Source: Xaviernesmea oryzae
Lineage (GTDB): Bacteria > Pseudomonadota > Alphaproteobacteria > Rhizobiales > Rhizobiaceae
NCBI RefSeq assembly: GCF_900177415.1
Contig: NZ_FXAF01000006.1
Coordinates: forward strand, 892,001-956,000
Reading direction: 5' to 3'
DNA length: 64,000 nucleotides
Part shown: positions 1 through 8,835 of the stretch, piece after piece
Layout: each line of letters starts with the position of its first letter
Position numbering within the stretch: position 1 is the first letter of the stretch
Program-made: the position numbers and the translations under genes
Notes under the pieces: model-generated
What the model saw: only the letters and a program-made list of their open reading frames with translations
Told to the model about the DNA's origin: nothing
Databases searched by the model: none

Positions 1-1143
1 GTCGTGGGCTGGCTGCTTCTGGTGCTCGTCGTCGTGGCGCGCAGGCCGGCCGCGCCGCCGGTCGAGGAACCGCAGATCGTCGAGGATGAGGAGCCGGTCT
101 TCGATCCGTTGCCGCAGGTGGCCGCGACGCTCGGCGCGCTGGACACCCCGGCTTTCGTGCTCGGCGGCGACGCCACCGTTCTTTTCCAGAACAAGGCGGC
201 GGAGAAGGCTTTCGGCATCTTGCCGGCCGGGTCGCATCTGTCCGCGAGACTGCGTTCGCCGGGCATTCTCGACATGGTGCGCGAGACCATCGCGACCGAC
301 GAGCCGAATCAGATCGAGCATTCCGAGCGTCTTCCTTCGGAACGCGTCTACACCCTGCGCATCGCCCCGATCGATCTCGGCCAGCCGGTGCCCCACGGTC
401 CGGAGAGCGCGGCGGAAAAGCTGTATCTTCTGTCCTTCCGGGATATTTCAGAACTGCGCCGCATCGACCGCATGCGCTCGGATTTCGTCGCCAATGCCAG
501 CCATGAACTGCGCACGCCGCTTGCCTCGCTGAGGGGCTTCATCGAGACCCTGCAGGGGCCGGCACGTTCCGATCCGGCCGCCCAGGAGCGCTTCCTCGCC
601 ATCATGTTCGACCAGGCGACGCGCATGAGCCGCCTGGTGGACGACCTGATGTCGCTCTCGCGCCTCGAGCTCAAGTCCCACATCGCGCCCGACCAGACGA
701 TCGATCTGAAGCCGCTGATCGGCCATGTGCGGGATGCGCTGCTGCCGCTTGCCGACGATCTCGGCGTCGAGATCCGCACTCATCTGCCGGAAGGCAAGGT
801 GGAGGTGCTGGGCGATCGCGACGAACTCGTCCAGGTTTTCGAGAACCTGATCGAAAATGCCTGCAAGTACGGACAAGAAGGCAAGGTCGTCGACGTTTAC
901 CTCAGGAACGGCGCTTCCGAACCGGTGGAAGTCGCTGTCGTCGACCACGGGCCGGGCATTCCGGCCGAACATGTTCCGCGGCTGACCGAGCGCTTCTACC
1001 GCGTCAGCGTGGCCGACAGCCGCTCCAAGAAGGGCACGGGTCTGGGCCTTGCGATCGTCAAGCATATCCTGACCCGCCACAGGGCCCGCCTGATCGTGAA
1101 GTCGGAAGTCGGCAAGGGAAGCGAGTTCACCGTGCGGTTTTGA
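1..1143 (+). CDS. phoR: PhoR phosphate-regulon sensor histidine kinase (5' end cut by window)
   Basis: Sensor kinase that autophosphorylates and passes phosphate to PhoB when phosphate is scarce. The reading frame is open from base 1, so the true start lies upstream. The visible 380 residues begin with the end of a membrane segment (WLLLVLVVV), followed by a PAS-like domain at about 40-150, the H box SHELRTPLAS near residue 168, a dimerisation helix, an N box (ENLIENACKYG), and G boxes VDHGPGIP and GTGLGLAIVK. This is the HisKA plus HATPase_c order of PhoR. It lies 194 bp upstream of pstS on the same strand, as in other rhizobia, and the whole cluster up to phoB is co-directional. The first in-frame GTG, at base 4, is not a credible start because it falls inside the membrane helix. 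Confidence 0.95.
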   Translation, partial: VVGWLLLVLVVVARRPAAPPVEEPQIVEDEEPVFDPLPQVAATLGALDTPAFVLGGDATVLFQNKAAEKAFGILPAGSHLSARLRSPGILDMVRETIATDEPNQIEHSERLPSERVYTLRIAPIDLGQPVPHGPESAAEKLYLLSFRDISELRRIDRMRSDFVANASHELRTPLASLRGFIETLQGPARSDPAAQERFLAIMFDQATRMSRLVDDLMSLSRLELKSHIAPDQTIDLKPLIGHVRDALLPLADDLGVEIRTHLPEGKVEVLGDRDELVQVFENLIENACKYGQEGKVVDVYLRNGASEPVEVAVVDHGPGIPAEHVPRLTERFYRVSVADSRSKKGTGLGLAIVKHILTRHRARLIVKSEVGKGSEFTVRF

Positions 1144-1204
1144 CATAAAGCCATGCCGCTGCAAGGCTGTGCAGCGATTTTATGTAGTAATAACAATCAT
1201 TTGA

Positions 1205-1233
1205 TGTGTCACAAATGTTTCATCGAAGTGACA
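1205..1233 (+). promoter_or_regulatory. Pho box: three PhoB half-sites upstream of pstS
   Basis: Three 7-bp units spaced by exactly 4 bp are visible: TGTGTCA (1205-1211), TGTTTCA (1216-1222) and AGTGACA (1227-1233). The first two match the PhoB repeat CTGTCAT-N4-CTGTCAT at most positions; the third is the most degenerate. The 11-bp periodicity is that of tandem PhoB dimer sites. A possible -10 (TACAAC) follows at 1248-1253, and pstS starts at 1338. TGTCAC (1207-1212) and GTGACA (1228-1233) also form an inverted pair. Confidence 0.75.
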
Positions 1234-1337
1234 TAAAACGAAGAGGCTACAACGGCTAAGACAAGCGGGCTGAGCGCCGGCGAGAGCGAGAGCCGGCGAC
1301 GTTCGCATTCACACAAGCCCATGACGGGAGAGACCTC

Positions 1338-2372
1338 ATGAACATCTTGAAACTTTCTGCAGCAGCCCTCGTGGCCTCCGTTGCGTTTGCCGGTGCTGCC
1401 GCTGCGCGCGACCAGGTCCAGGTTGCCGGTTCCTCCACCGTTCTTCCCTACGCGAAGATCGTTGCCGAAACTTTTGCCGAGACCTTCCCGAACTTCAAGG
1501 CTCCGGTCGTTGAATCCGGCGGCACGGGCGGTGGTCTGAAGGCATTCTGCTCCGGCGTCGGCGAAGGCACCATCGACGTCGCCAACGCTTCGCGCCCCAT
1601 CAACAAGAGCGAGCTGGAAGCCTGCAAGGCCGCCGGCGTCACCGATATCCAGGAAATCCGCATCGGCTACGACGGTATCGTTTTCGCGGCCGACTCCAGC
1701 AACGGCGACATGAAGATCGAGCCGAAGGACCTCTACAAGGCTCTTGCCGCTGAAGTCGTTGTGGACGGCAAGCTCGTCGCCAACCCGTACAAGAACTGGT
1801 CCGAGATCAACCCGACCCTGCCGAAGGGCCCGATCGCCGCCTACATTCCGGGCTCCAAGCACGGCACCCGCGAAGTCTTCGAAGAGAAGATCATGTCCGA
1901 AGGCTGCAAGGAAGCCGGCGCCGCCGACGTCATCAAGGGCCTCGTTTCGGATGCTAAGCAGGCTGCGGCCAAATGCATCGCCGTTCGCAAGGATGGCGTG
2001 TCGGTCGACATCGACGGCGACTATACCGAGACGCTCGCCCGCATCGCGGCGAACAAGACCGGCGTCGGCGTTTTCGGCCTGGCCTTCTATGAAAACAACA
2101 TGGACAAGCTGAAGGTCGCGACCGTTAAGGACATCGTTCCGTCCACGGAAACCATCTCTTCCGGCCAGTATCCGGTTTCCCGCCCGCTCTTCTTCTACGT
2201 GAAGAAGGCTCACCTCGGCGTCATCCCGGGCCTCAAGGAATATGTGGAATTCTTCGTCTCCGACGATATGGTCGGCCCCGAGGGCCCGCTTGCCGAATAC
2301 GGCCTCGTCGCTGCTCCGGACGACCAGCGTGAGCAGGTCCGCAAGGACTTCGAAGCCGGCAAGACCATGTAA
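1338..2372 (+). CDS. pstS: PstS periplasmic phosphate-binding protein
   Basis: Soluble phosphate receptor of the high-affinity ABC importer. The 344-residue product opens with a Sec signal peptide (MNILKLSAAALVASVAFAG, cleavage probably after AAAA near residue 23), then the PstS hallmark VAGSSTVLPY and the phosphate-contact segments SGGTGGG and PGSKHGTREVFEEK. The ATG is preceded by the purine-rich GGGAGAGACC, a good ribosome binding site. It is the first gene after the Pho box. A strong stem-loop lies directly behind the stop codon and probably keeps pstS mRNA above that of the transporter genes. Length and motifs fit the alphaproteobacterial type. Confidence 0.97.
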   Translation: MNILKLSAAALVASVAFAGAAAARDQVQVAGSSTVLPYAKIVAETFAETFPNFKAPVVESGGTGGGLKAFCSGVGEGTIDVANASRPINKSELEACKAAGVTDIQEIRIGYDGIVFAADSSNGDMKIEPKDLYKALAAEVVVDGKLVANPYKNWSEINPTLPKGPIAAYIPGSKHGTREVFEEKIMSEGCKEAGAADVIKGLVSDAKQAAAKCIAVRKDGVSVDIDGDYTETLARIAANKTGVGVFGLAFYENNMDKLKVATVKDIVPSTETISSGQYPVSRPLFFYVKKAHLGVIPGLKEYVEFFVSDDMVGPEGPLAEYGLVAAPDDQREQVRKDFEAGKTM

Positions 2373-2379
2373 TGAAATG

Positions 2380-2410
2380 ATCGGCGCCGCCCTCTGGCGG
2401 CGCCGATTTT
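2380..2410 (+). terminator. Strong stem-loop between pstS and pstC
   Basis: A perfect 12-bp stem, ATCGGCGCCGCC (2380-2391) pairing with GGCGGCGCCGAT (2396-2407) around a CTCT loop, is followed by a short T-run (TTT). It begins 7 bases after the pstS stop. Because pstC, pstA, pstB, phoU and phoB follow on the same strand, it more likely acts as a partial terminator or 3'-end stabiliser for pstS mRNA than as a full stop. Confidence 0.75.
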
Positions 2411-2560
2411 CCTTGATCGGGCTGTTCATCGCAGCTCGAGGCGCCGCCGCAGGAAAGGCGGCGGTCGACGCGCACGGCGCGGACGCGGATGCGATCGGTT
2501 CCGATGAGCGGAGCTGGGCGGTATGGGTTGCCGCCATCGGCGGTAGGCCGGGGGATTCTG

Positions 2561-4045
2561 ATGAGTACATCATTGATATTATTGATTGTGGCGTTGATCG
2601 GCATTGTCGGATACGTTGCCGGCGCGCGGCGCGCCATGGCGCTTGCCGGCGGACTGTCGTCCAAGCTGCATTCCCGACCGGGATATTACGGGTCCTTCAT
2701 CGCCCTGTGGGCGATCGTTCCCGCCTTGCTGATCCTTGCGGTTTGGCTTGTCGCCAGCCCGATCTACATCAATTCTTCCGTTCGCTCGGGCTTCCCCGAA
2801 GAGGTGAAGGCTCTCTCCGAGGCCGAGCAGGGGCTGAACTTCGGCATGGTGAGCTCGCTGGCGCGCGGCATGAACGTGCTGTCGCTGGAAGAGATCGAGC
2901 GGGTGGGCAGCAATCCGGCCGAGCTGCGCGCCGCGCTCGGCGCCAAGGGCGTGCCGCTCGCGGGTGAGCCGCAGCCCTTCATGGTCGAGGCCGCCGGCGA
3001 GCTGAACACCATGACGGCGTTGAGCCGGACGGCGATGACGATCGTGGTGCTCGCCGCGTCGCTGGCCGGTGCGCTGCTCGCGTTCCGCCAGATCGCTCCC
3101 CGTTTCCGCGCCCGCAACCGGGTCGAGAAGGTCATCCTGGCCAGTCTCGTCGTCGCGTCGTCCATCGCGATCCTCACGACGATCGGCATCGTCCTGTCGA
3201 TGCTGACGGAAGCGGGACACTTCTTTGCACGCGTACCCGCCTGGGAATTCTTCTTCGGCACCGTCTGGGATCCGCGCTTCGCGGCCGCCGGCGCGACCGA
3301 CTCGGAAGGCCAGTTCGGCCTGATCCCGCTGCTTCTCGGCACGCTCTATATCGGCCTGGTGGCGATGCTCGTCGCGGTCCCGGTCGGCCTCTTCTCGGCC
3401 ATCTACATGTCCGAATATGCCTCGCCGAAGGTGCGTTCGATCGCCAAGCCGCTGCTTGAGGTCCTTGCCGGCATCCCGACCATCGTCTACGGCTTTTTCG
3501 CCCTGACTGTTGTCGGGCCGTTCCTGCGTGATCTCTCTTCGCAGGTGAATGGCCTGCTGACCGGCGACTACATGAACTTCATCCAGGCGCAAAGCGTGCT
3601 GACGGCCGGTTTCGTCATGGGCATCATGCTGATCCCTTACGTTTCCTCGCTGTCCGACGACATCATCACCGCCGTGCCTCGCGCCCTGTGCGACGGTTCG
3701 CTCGGTCTCGGCGCGACCCGCTCCGAAACCGTCAAGCGCGTGACGTTGCCCGCAGCGCTTCCGGGCATCGTCGGCGCCATCCTGATGACCGCTTCCCGCG
3801 CCATCGGCGAGACCATGATCGTCGTGCTGGCCGCCGGCGTCGCCGCCCGCATCCAGTTCGATCCCTTCGAGCCGATGACGACGGTGACGGTCAAGATCGT
3901 CAGCCAGCTGACGGGCGACCTCGAGTTCACTTCGCCGCAGACCCTGGTGGCCTTCGCGCTCGGCATCACGCTCTTCGCGATCACGCTTTGCCTCAACATC
4001 TATGCACTCTACATCGTGCGCAAATATCGGGAGCAGTACGAATGA
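2561..4045 (+). CDS. pstC: PstC phosphate ABC transporter permease
   Basis: One of the two membrane subunits of PstSCAB. I start at ATG 2561 (MSTSLILLIVALIG), which follows GGGGGATTCTG; upstream in-frame codons lack a site and encode non-conserved sequence. The product is 494 residues, longer than E. coli PstC (319), because it has an N-terminal extension with two membrane segments and a soluble stretch, as in other alphaproteobacteria. The BPD_transp_1 core runs from about residue 270 to the end, with the EAA-type loop LCDGSLGLGATRSETVKRVT that contacts PstB. The stop codon overlaps the pstA start as ATGA, indicating translational coupling. Confidence 0.95.
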   Translation: MSTSLILLIVALIGIVGYVAGARRAMALAGGLSSKLHSRPGYYGSFIALWAIVPALLILAVWLVASPIYINSSVRSGFPEEVKALSEAEQGLNFGMVSSLARGMNVLSLEEIERVGSNPAELRAALGAKGVPLAGEPQPFMVEAAGELNTMTALSRTAMTIVVLAASLAGALLAFRQIAPRFRARNRVEKVILASLVVASSIAILTTIGIVLSMLTEAGHFFARVPAWEFFFGTVWDPRFAAAGATDSEGQFGLIPLLLGTLYIGLVAMLVAVPVGLFSAIYMSEYASPKVRSIAKPLLEVLAGIPTIVYGFFALTVVGPFLRDLSSQVNGLLTGDYMNFIQAQSVLTAGFVMGIMLIPYVSSLSDDIITAVPRALCDGSLGLGATRSETVKRVTLPAALPGIVGAILMTASRAIGETMIVVLAAGVAARIQFDPFEPMTTVTVKIVSQLTGDLEFTSPQTLVAFALGITLFAITLCLNIYALYIVRKYREQYE

Positions 4046-5361
4046 CCGATGCACTTTCTCCCGCAGCAGGCATCCCCAAGGCCAAGCCCGCCCGTCGCGA
4101 TATCGGCATCAAGCGCCGCTACGCCGCCGAACGCCGCTTCCGCGCCTATGGCATAGCTGCCCTGTCCTTCGGCATCATCTTCCTGCTGATCCTCATCTGG
4201 TCGGTCGTCTCCAAGGGCTATACCGCCTTCCAGCAGACGATGATCACCGTGCCGGTCGAGTTCTCCGAGCAGGTCATCGACCCGCAGAACGAACGGGCCA
4301 CCGATCCGCAGAAGTTGATGACGGCGAACTACCCGATCCTCGCCCGCAACGCGGTTGCCAAGGTGCTCGGCGTGGCCGAGAACGACCGTGCCGGGCTGCG
4401 CGCCGTCAACCAGATGATCTCGGATGGCGTCCGCACCCAGCTTCGCGACATGGTCGTCGCCAATCCGTCGCTGATCGGCACGACGCAGACCGTCTCGCTG
4501 CTGGCCGCAGGCGACCTCGACTCCGCTTTCAAGGGGCAGATCGATCTTTCGGTTCCCGAGACCAACCGCAAGGTTTCCGACCGCCAGGTCGGCTGGATGA
4601 ACCAGCTTGCCGAAAGCGGCGCGCTGGCGAAGCACTTCAATACCGGCATTTTCGTCAACGGCGCGTCGAGCCGCCCGGAGGCCGCCGGCGTCGGTGTCGC
4701 CCTCATCGGCTCGTTCTACATGATGCTGATCGTGCTGGTCCTGTCGCTGCCGATCGGCGTCGCCGCCTCGATCTATCTCGAGGAATTTGCCCCGAAGAAC
4801 AGGTTCACCGACCTGATCGAGGTGAACATCAACAACCTCGCGGCCGTCCCCTCGATCGTCTACGGTCTCCTCGGGCTTGCCGTCTTCGTCAACTTCGCCG
4901 GCCTGCCGCGTTCCGCCTCCCTGGTGGGCGGCCTGGTTCTGACCCTGATGACGCTGCCGACGATCATCATCGCCACGCGCGCGGCGCTGAAGGCGGTGCC
5001 GCCGTCGATCCGCGCGGCCGCCCTCGGCCTCGGCGCCTCGAAGATGCAGACGATCTTCCATCACGTCCTGCCGCTTGCCATGCCGGGCATCCTGACCGGG
5101 ACCATCATCGGTCTCGCCCACGCGCTCGGCGAAACCGCACCGCTGCTTTTGATCGGCATGGTCGCCTTCGTGGCCAACTATCCGACCACGCCGCTCGACC
5201 CGTCGACGGCGCTGCCGGTGCAGATCTACATGTGGGCGAACGAAGCCGAGCGCGCGTTCGTCGAGCGTACCTCGGGAGCGATCATCATCCTGCTCCTGTT
5301 CCTCATCGTAATGAACGTTGGCGCAATTCTCTTGCGGCGGCGCTTTGAGCGTCGCTGGTAG
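4042..5361 (+). CDS. pstA: PstA phosphate ABC transporter permease
   Basis: Second permease subunit of the phosphate importer, 439 residues. ATG 4042 overlaps the pstC stop (ATGA). An N-terminal membrane helix at about 35-55 is followed by a large soluble insertion containing [11 protein letters not shown], typical of rhizobial PstA (DUF3333-like region), and then a five- or six-helix permease domain. The EAA loop reads [20 protein letters not shown] and should dock on PstB. It ends 14 bp before pstB, with the ribosome binding site AGAAGGAG between them. The function follows from its pairing with PstC and its conserved order. Confidence 0.95.
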   Translation: MTDALSPAAGIPKAKPARRDIGIKRRYAAERRFRAYGIAALSFGIIFLLILIWSVVSKGYTAFQQTMITVPVEFSEQVIDPQNERATDPQKLMTANYPILARNAVAKVLGVAENDRAGLRAVNQMISDGVRTQLRDMVVANPSLIGTTQTVSLLAAGDLDSAFKGQIDLSVPETNRKVSDRQVGWMNQLAESGALAKHFNTGIFVNGASSRPEAAGVGVALIGSFYMMLIVLVLSLPIGVAASIYLEEFAPKNRFTDLIEVNINNLAAVPSIVYGLLGLAVFVNFAGLPRSASLVGGLVLTLMTLPTIIIATRAALKAVPPSIRAAALGLGASKMQTIFHHVLPLAMPGILTGTIIGLAHALGETAPLLLIGMVAFVANYPTTPLDPSTALPVQIYMWANEAERAFVERTSGAIIILLLFLIVMNVGAILLRRRFERRW

Positions 5362-5375
5362 AAGGAGTAGATACG

Positions 5376-6191
5376 ATGAACATGATGTCGGAAGCAGCAG
5401 TTGAAAAGGCGCTGGACCAGAAGATGAGTGATGTTTCGCATAAGATGATCGGCAAGGACGTGTCCGTGTATTACGGCGAGAAGCGAGCGCTTTTCGACGT
5501 GAACCTCAACGTCCGCGAAAACACCGTGACGGCTCTTATCGGTCCCTCGGGCTGCGGCAAGTCCACCTTCCTGCGCTGCCTCAACCGCATGAACGACACG
5601 ATCGAGAATTGCCGCGTCACCGGCAAGATCACCCTCGATACGGACGATATCTACGATCCGCAGATCGACGTCGTCGAGCTGCGCGCCCGCGTCGGCATGG
5701 TCTTCCAGAAGCCGAACCCGTTCCCGAAGTCGATCTACGAGAACATCGCCTACGGCCCCCGCATCCACGGGCTGGCCAGGAACAAGGCCGACATGGACCA
5801 GATCGTCGAGGCGAGCCTCCAGCGCGCCGGCCTGTGGACGGAAGTCAAGGATCGCCTGCATGAATCCGGCACCGGCCTTTCGGGCGGGCAGCAGCAGCGT
5901 CTCTGCATCGCCCGCGCGGTCGCCGTATCGCCGGAAGTTATCCTCATGGACGAACCCTGCTCGGCGCTCGACCCGATCGCGACGGCCAAGGTCGAGGAGC
6001 TCATCCACGAGCTGCGCGCCAATTACACGATCGTCATCGTGACGCACTCGATGCAGCAGGCCGCCCGTGTGTCCCAGCGCACCGCCATGTTCCACCTCGG
6101 CCAGCTGGTCGAGGAGAACGACACGGACAAGATGTTCACCAACCCGGACGACCAGCGCACCCAGGATTACATCATGGGCCGTTTCGGCTGA
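5376..6191 (+). CDS. pstB: PstB phosphate ABC transporter ATPase
   Basis: Cytoplasmic ATPase driving phosphate import, 271 residues. Visible motifs are Walker [10 protein letters not shown], the Q-loop VFQKPNPFP, the ABC signature [14 protein letters not shown], Walker B VILMDEP and the H-loop [18 protein letters not shown] and the EEN...F..P end are characteristic of PstB rather than other ABC ATPases. GAAGGAGTAGATACG precedes the ATG. It follows pstA by 14 bp, and phoU starts 43 bp downstream. Confidence 0.97.
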   Translation: MNMMSEAAVEKALDQKMSDVSHKMIGKDVSVYYGEKRALFDVNLNVRENTVTALIGPSGCGKSTFLRCLNRMNDTIENCRVTGKITLDTDDIYDPQIDVVELRARVGMVFQKPNPFPKSIYENIAYGPRIHGLARNKADMDQIVEASLQRAGLWTEVKDRLHESGTGLSGGQQQRLCIARAVAVSPEVILMDEPCSALDPIATAKVEELIHELRANYTIVIVTHSMQQAARVSQRTAMFHLGQLVEENDTDKMFTNPDDQRTQDYIMGRFG

Positions 6192-6234
6192 TCGGCCGGC
6201 TGTGCCGCCTGACATCAATTTCGAGGATTAGAAG

Positions 6235-6948
6235 ATGGCATCGACCCATATCCTGTCGGCCTACGACGATGAACTGAAATATCTGAGCCGCCGCATTTCC
6301 GAAATGGGCGGCCTTGCCGAGCAGATGTGCTCGGACGCCGTGCGCGCGCTTGTGAATTCCGACTCGGCGCTTGCCCAGAAGGTCATCTCCGACGACGTGA
6401 TCCTGGATCACGCCGAGCGCGAGATCCAGGACAAGGCGATCGTCACGATCGCCAAGCGCCAGCCGATGGCGTCCGACCTGCGCGAGATCGTCGGTACCCT
6501 GCGCATCGCCGGCGATCTGGAACGCGTCGGCGATCTCGGCAAGAACACCGCCAAGCGGGTCATCGCGGTTCAGGGCACCGGCGTGCCGCGCAAGCTTGCC
6601 CGCGGCATCGAGCACCTTTCCGATCTCGCGCTCGTGCAGCTCAAGGAAGTGCTCGACGTCTATGCGAGCCGGTCCGCCGAGAAGGCCGAGGCGATCCGCA
6701 TCCGCGACGAGGAAATCGACGCGATGTACACGTCCCTGTTCCGCGAGCTCCTCACCTACATGATGGAGGATCCGCGCAACATCACCACCTGCACGCATCT
6801 GCTGTTCTGCGCCAAGAACATCGAGCGCATCGGCGACCACGCCACCAACATCGCCGAGACGATCTACTACATGACGACGGGTGCCCAGCCGGAAGGCGAG
6901 CGTCCGAAGGACGATACGTCGAACACGCTCGGCGCGATTACCGAATGA
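6235..6948 (+). CDS. phoU: PhoU phosphate signalling regulator
   Basis: Peripheral cytoplasmic protein that couples PstSCAB transport state to PhoR and so represses the Pho regulon when phosphate is plentiful. The product is 237 residues with the two tandem three-helix PhoU domains; metal-binding E/D clusters are visible in each repeat, as ERVGDLGKNTAKR and ERIGDHATNIAE. A GAGGATTAGAAG ribosome binding site precedes the ATG. It lies between pstB and phoB, all co-directional. Family length and repeats are normal. Confidence 0.96.
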   Translation: MASTHILSAYDDELKYLSRRISEMGGLAEQMCSDAVRALVNSDSALAQKVISDDVILDHAEREIQDKAIVTIAKRQPMASDLREIVGTLRIAGDLERVGDLGKNTAKRVIAVQGTGVPRKLARGIEHLSDLALVQLKEVLDVYASRSAEKAEAIRIRDEEIDAMYTSLFRELLTYMMEDPRNITTCTHLLFCAKNIERIGDHATNIAETIYYMTTGAQPEGERPKDDTSNTLGAITE

Positions 6949-6974
6949 CGGAATGCTGACGGAGCAGAGTGAGA

Positions 6975-7658
6975 ATGCTGCCAAAAATCGCTGTCGTGGA
7001 GGATGAGGAAGCGCTGAGCGTGCTTCTTCGCTACAATCTCGAAGCCGAAGGTTATGACGTCGAGACGATCCTGCGGGGGGACGAGGCCGAGATAAGGCTT
7101 CAGGAGCGCACGCCGGATCTTCTGATCCTCGACTGGATGCTGCCCGGCGTTTCCGGCATCGAACTCTGCCGGCGCCTGCGCATGCGCCCGGAAACCGAGC
7201 GCCTGCCGATCATCATGCTGACGGCCCGCGGCGAGGAGAGCGAGCGCGTCCGCGGCTTGGCCACGGGTGCGGACGACTATGTGGTCAAGCCCTTCTCGAC
7301 GCCGGAGCTTATGGCCCGCGTCAAGGCGATGCTGCGGCGGGCGCGCCCGGAAGTGCTCTCCAGCGTTCTGCGCTGCGGCGACATCGAGCTCGACCGCGAG
7401 ACCCACCGCGTGCATCGCAAGAGCCGTGAGGTCCGCCTCGGCCCGACGGAATTCCGCCTGCTGGAGTTCCTGATGGCATCGCCCGGCCGCGTCTTCTCCC
7501 GTTCGCAGCTCCTGGACGGCGTCTGGGGCCACGACATCTACGTGGACGAGCGCACCGTCGACGTGCATGTGGGGCGCCTGCGCAAGGCGTTGAATTTCTC
7601 CAACATGCAGGATGTCATCCGCACCGTCCGCGGTGCGGGTTATTCGATGGAGTCCTGA
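6975..7658 (+). CDS. phoB: PhoB phosphate response regulator
   Basis: OmpR/PhoB-family DNA-binding response regulator, 227 residues. It has an N-terminal receiver with acidic pocket EDEE, phosphoacceptor Asp53 (LLILDWMLPG), a switch Thr (MLTARG) and Lys (VVKPFS), then a winged helix (LGPTEFRLLEFLM, DVHVGRLRKALN, VRGAGYSM). I prefer ATG 6975 over the GTG six bases upstream because GGAG at 6961-6964 is correctly spaced for the ATG and the product then begins MLPKIAVVEDE. Its target, the Pho box ahead of pstS, is in the same cluster. Confidence 0.96.
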   Translation: MLPKIAVVEDEEALSVLLRYNLEAEGYDVETILRGDEAEIRLQERTPDLLILDWMLPGVSGIELCRRLRMRPETERLPIIMLTARGEESERVRGLATGADDYVVKPFSTPELMARVKAMLRRARPEVLSSVLRCGDIELDRETHRVHRKSREVRLGPTEFRLLEFLMASPGRVFSRSQLLDGVWGHDIYVDERTVDVHVGRLRKALNFSNMQDVIRTVRGAGYSMES

Positions 7659-7666
7659 TCGCCGGA

Positions 7667-7690
7667 AGAGGCGCGCGTCATCGCGCCTCT
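7667..7690. terminator. Shared stem-loop between convergent phoB and the efflux gene
   Basis: AGAGGCGCG (7667-7675) pairs perfectly with CGCGCCTCT (7682-7690) around a 6-base loop, 8 bp after the phoB stop. It also covers the stop codon of the convergent downstream gene. No T-run follows on either strand, so termination efficiency is uncertain. Confidence 0.5.
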
Positions 7691-8112
7691 GCTTCCTGCC
7701 ATTCCGGCAGCGGAAACAGCCGGTCGTAGGCCCAGTTGAAGGCGAAGGCATAGAAGACGTAGAAGACGGCAAATGCCACGTCCATGATCAGCGCTTCCCA
7801 CAGGCTGATATCGAGATACCAGGCGACGAAGGGCAGAAGCACGATGAGCAGGCCTACCTCGAAGAGGATGGCATGGCCGACGCGGATTGCCGGCGTCTTC
7901 TGCGTGCCGCCGGTCAGCCGCCGCATCAGATGGTCGAAACCGAGATTGTAGAGATAGTTCCAGCCGGTCGCGATCGTCGCACCGCCGATTGCGATGACGC
8001 CGATGTCGGAGAGCGGTTTGCCGAAGGCAAGCGCCCCGAGCGGCGTGACGATGAGAAGCGCGATGACTTCGAAGCTGATGGCGTGGCGGATACGGTCGCA
8101 GGTCGAGCGCAT
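7678..8112 (-). CDS. PACE-family multidrug efflux protein (paired transmembrane domains)
   Basis: Small integral membrane protein of 144 residues made of two homologous halves of two helices each, the 'bacterial transmembrane pair' arrangement of AceI-type PACE transporters. The repeats can be seen: IRHAISFEVIALLIVTPLGAL resembles VGHAILFEVGLLIVLLPFVAW, and both halves carry an aromatic Asn motif (GWNYLYNLGFD and AFNWAYDRLFP). The Glu of SFEV/LFEV is the conserved proton-coupling acidic residue of the family. The start at 8112 follows GGGGAATATC on the minus strand. Substrate is unknown; family members export biocides or short diamines. Confidence 0.88.
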   Translation of the reverse strand: MRSTCDRIRHAISFEVIALLIVTPLGALAFGKPLSDIGVIAIGGATIATGWNYLYNLGFDHLMRRLTGGTQKTPAIRVGHAILFEVGLLIVLLPFVAWYLDISLWEALIMDVAFAVFYVFYAFAFNWAYDRLFPLPEWQEAEAR

Positions 8113-8250
8113 GATATTCCCCAGTGGGTTCGTTCCGGGTCGTCCCGGAGTTTTGGCCCGATATGGGGGAGGTCGTCCTCGCATCCCTGAGATAGGTGCT
8201 TTCGCACTCCTCGGCAAGCCGCGGCAGGGCATAGCTGCCATGCACACGAA

Positions 8251-8275
8251 AAAAGCGGGCCTCGAAGCCCGCTTT
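8251..8275 (-). terminator. Rho-independent terminator of gcrA
   Basis: On the minus strand a 9-bp stem (AAAGCGGGC pairing with GCCCGCTTT, plus-strand 8252-8260 and 8267-8275) is followed by a run of six T, 26 bp beyond the gcrA stop. This is a classical intrinsic terminator. Confidence 0.85.
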
Positions 8276-8301
8276 CAATTCATTCTCGTGCCGTGTTCGT
8301 C

Positions 8302-8835
8302 TCAGGCCCGGGCGCTCGCCCTGCGGCGATCGTGAACCGGCTGATAGGCAAGCCGCGTGTGATAGCCGCAATAGGGCGAATTGTCCGGGGAGTCGCAGCC
8401 GCAGAAGTGGAAATCTTCCTTAAGCGGATCGCCGACCGGCCACTTGCAGGTGCGCTCGGTGAGTTCTGTCAGGGCGAGGCGACGGGAGATCGGCACCACC
8501 ACATTGGCGGCCGGACGATATTCCATCTCCTCGAAAGCCTCGACTTCGATCTCTTCCTTGAGAAGAGTTGCGCCGACCGCGCGGGCGACGGTCCGGGTGG
8601 CGACGCGCGACGCATAGTTCGGAGCCCGGGGCGCCGATGTGGTCCGCTTGGCGGCCGAACGGCCCGTGGCCACCGTGCCGCCGGCTTTCGCCCGGCCCGG
8701 CAGGCTGAGGCGGTGCACCTTGCCGATCACGGCATTGCGGCTCACGCCTCCGAGCTGTGCGGCGATCTGGCTGGCGCTCAAGCCCTCCGACCACAATCTC
8801 TTCAGTTTTTCGACGCGCTCGTCTGTCCAGTTCAT
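8302..8835 (-). CDS. gcrA: GcrA cell-cycle regulator
   Basis: Alphaproteobacterial cell-cycle transcription regulator that works with sigma70 RNA polymerase at promoters carrying CcrM-methylated GANTC sites. The 177-residue product has the family N-terminus MNWTDERVEKLKRLW with helix-turn-helix ASQIAAQLGGVSRNAVIGKV, a low-complexity linker, and the conserved C-terminal CKWPVGDP...FCGC...YCGYH block. I start at ATG 8835 (MNWTDERV), as in known GcrA proteins; upstream in-frame codons are not conserved. A dense GANTC cluster lies upstream (see separate entry), and a terminator follows the gene. Confidence 0.95.
   Translation of the reverse strand: MNWTDERVEKLKRLWSEGLSASQIAAQLGGVSRNAVIGKVHRLSLPGRAKAGGTVATGRSAAKRTTSAPRAPNYASRVATRTVARAVGATLLKEEIEVEAFEEMEYRPAANVVVPISRRLALTELTERTCKWPVGDPLKEDFHFCGCDSPDNSPYCGYHTRLAYQPVHDRRRASARA

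Noticed and set aside
1144-1337. Small RNA gene between phoR and pstS
   Set aside because: Apart from the Pho box and a promoter-like hexamer no stable hairpin or terminator is seen.
2579-4054. Long open frame on the minus strand opposite pstC
   Set aside because: It mirrors the codon structure of pstC in GC-rich DNA, has a His/Arg/Asp-rich product without domains, and no ribosome binding site.
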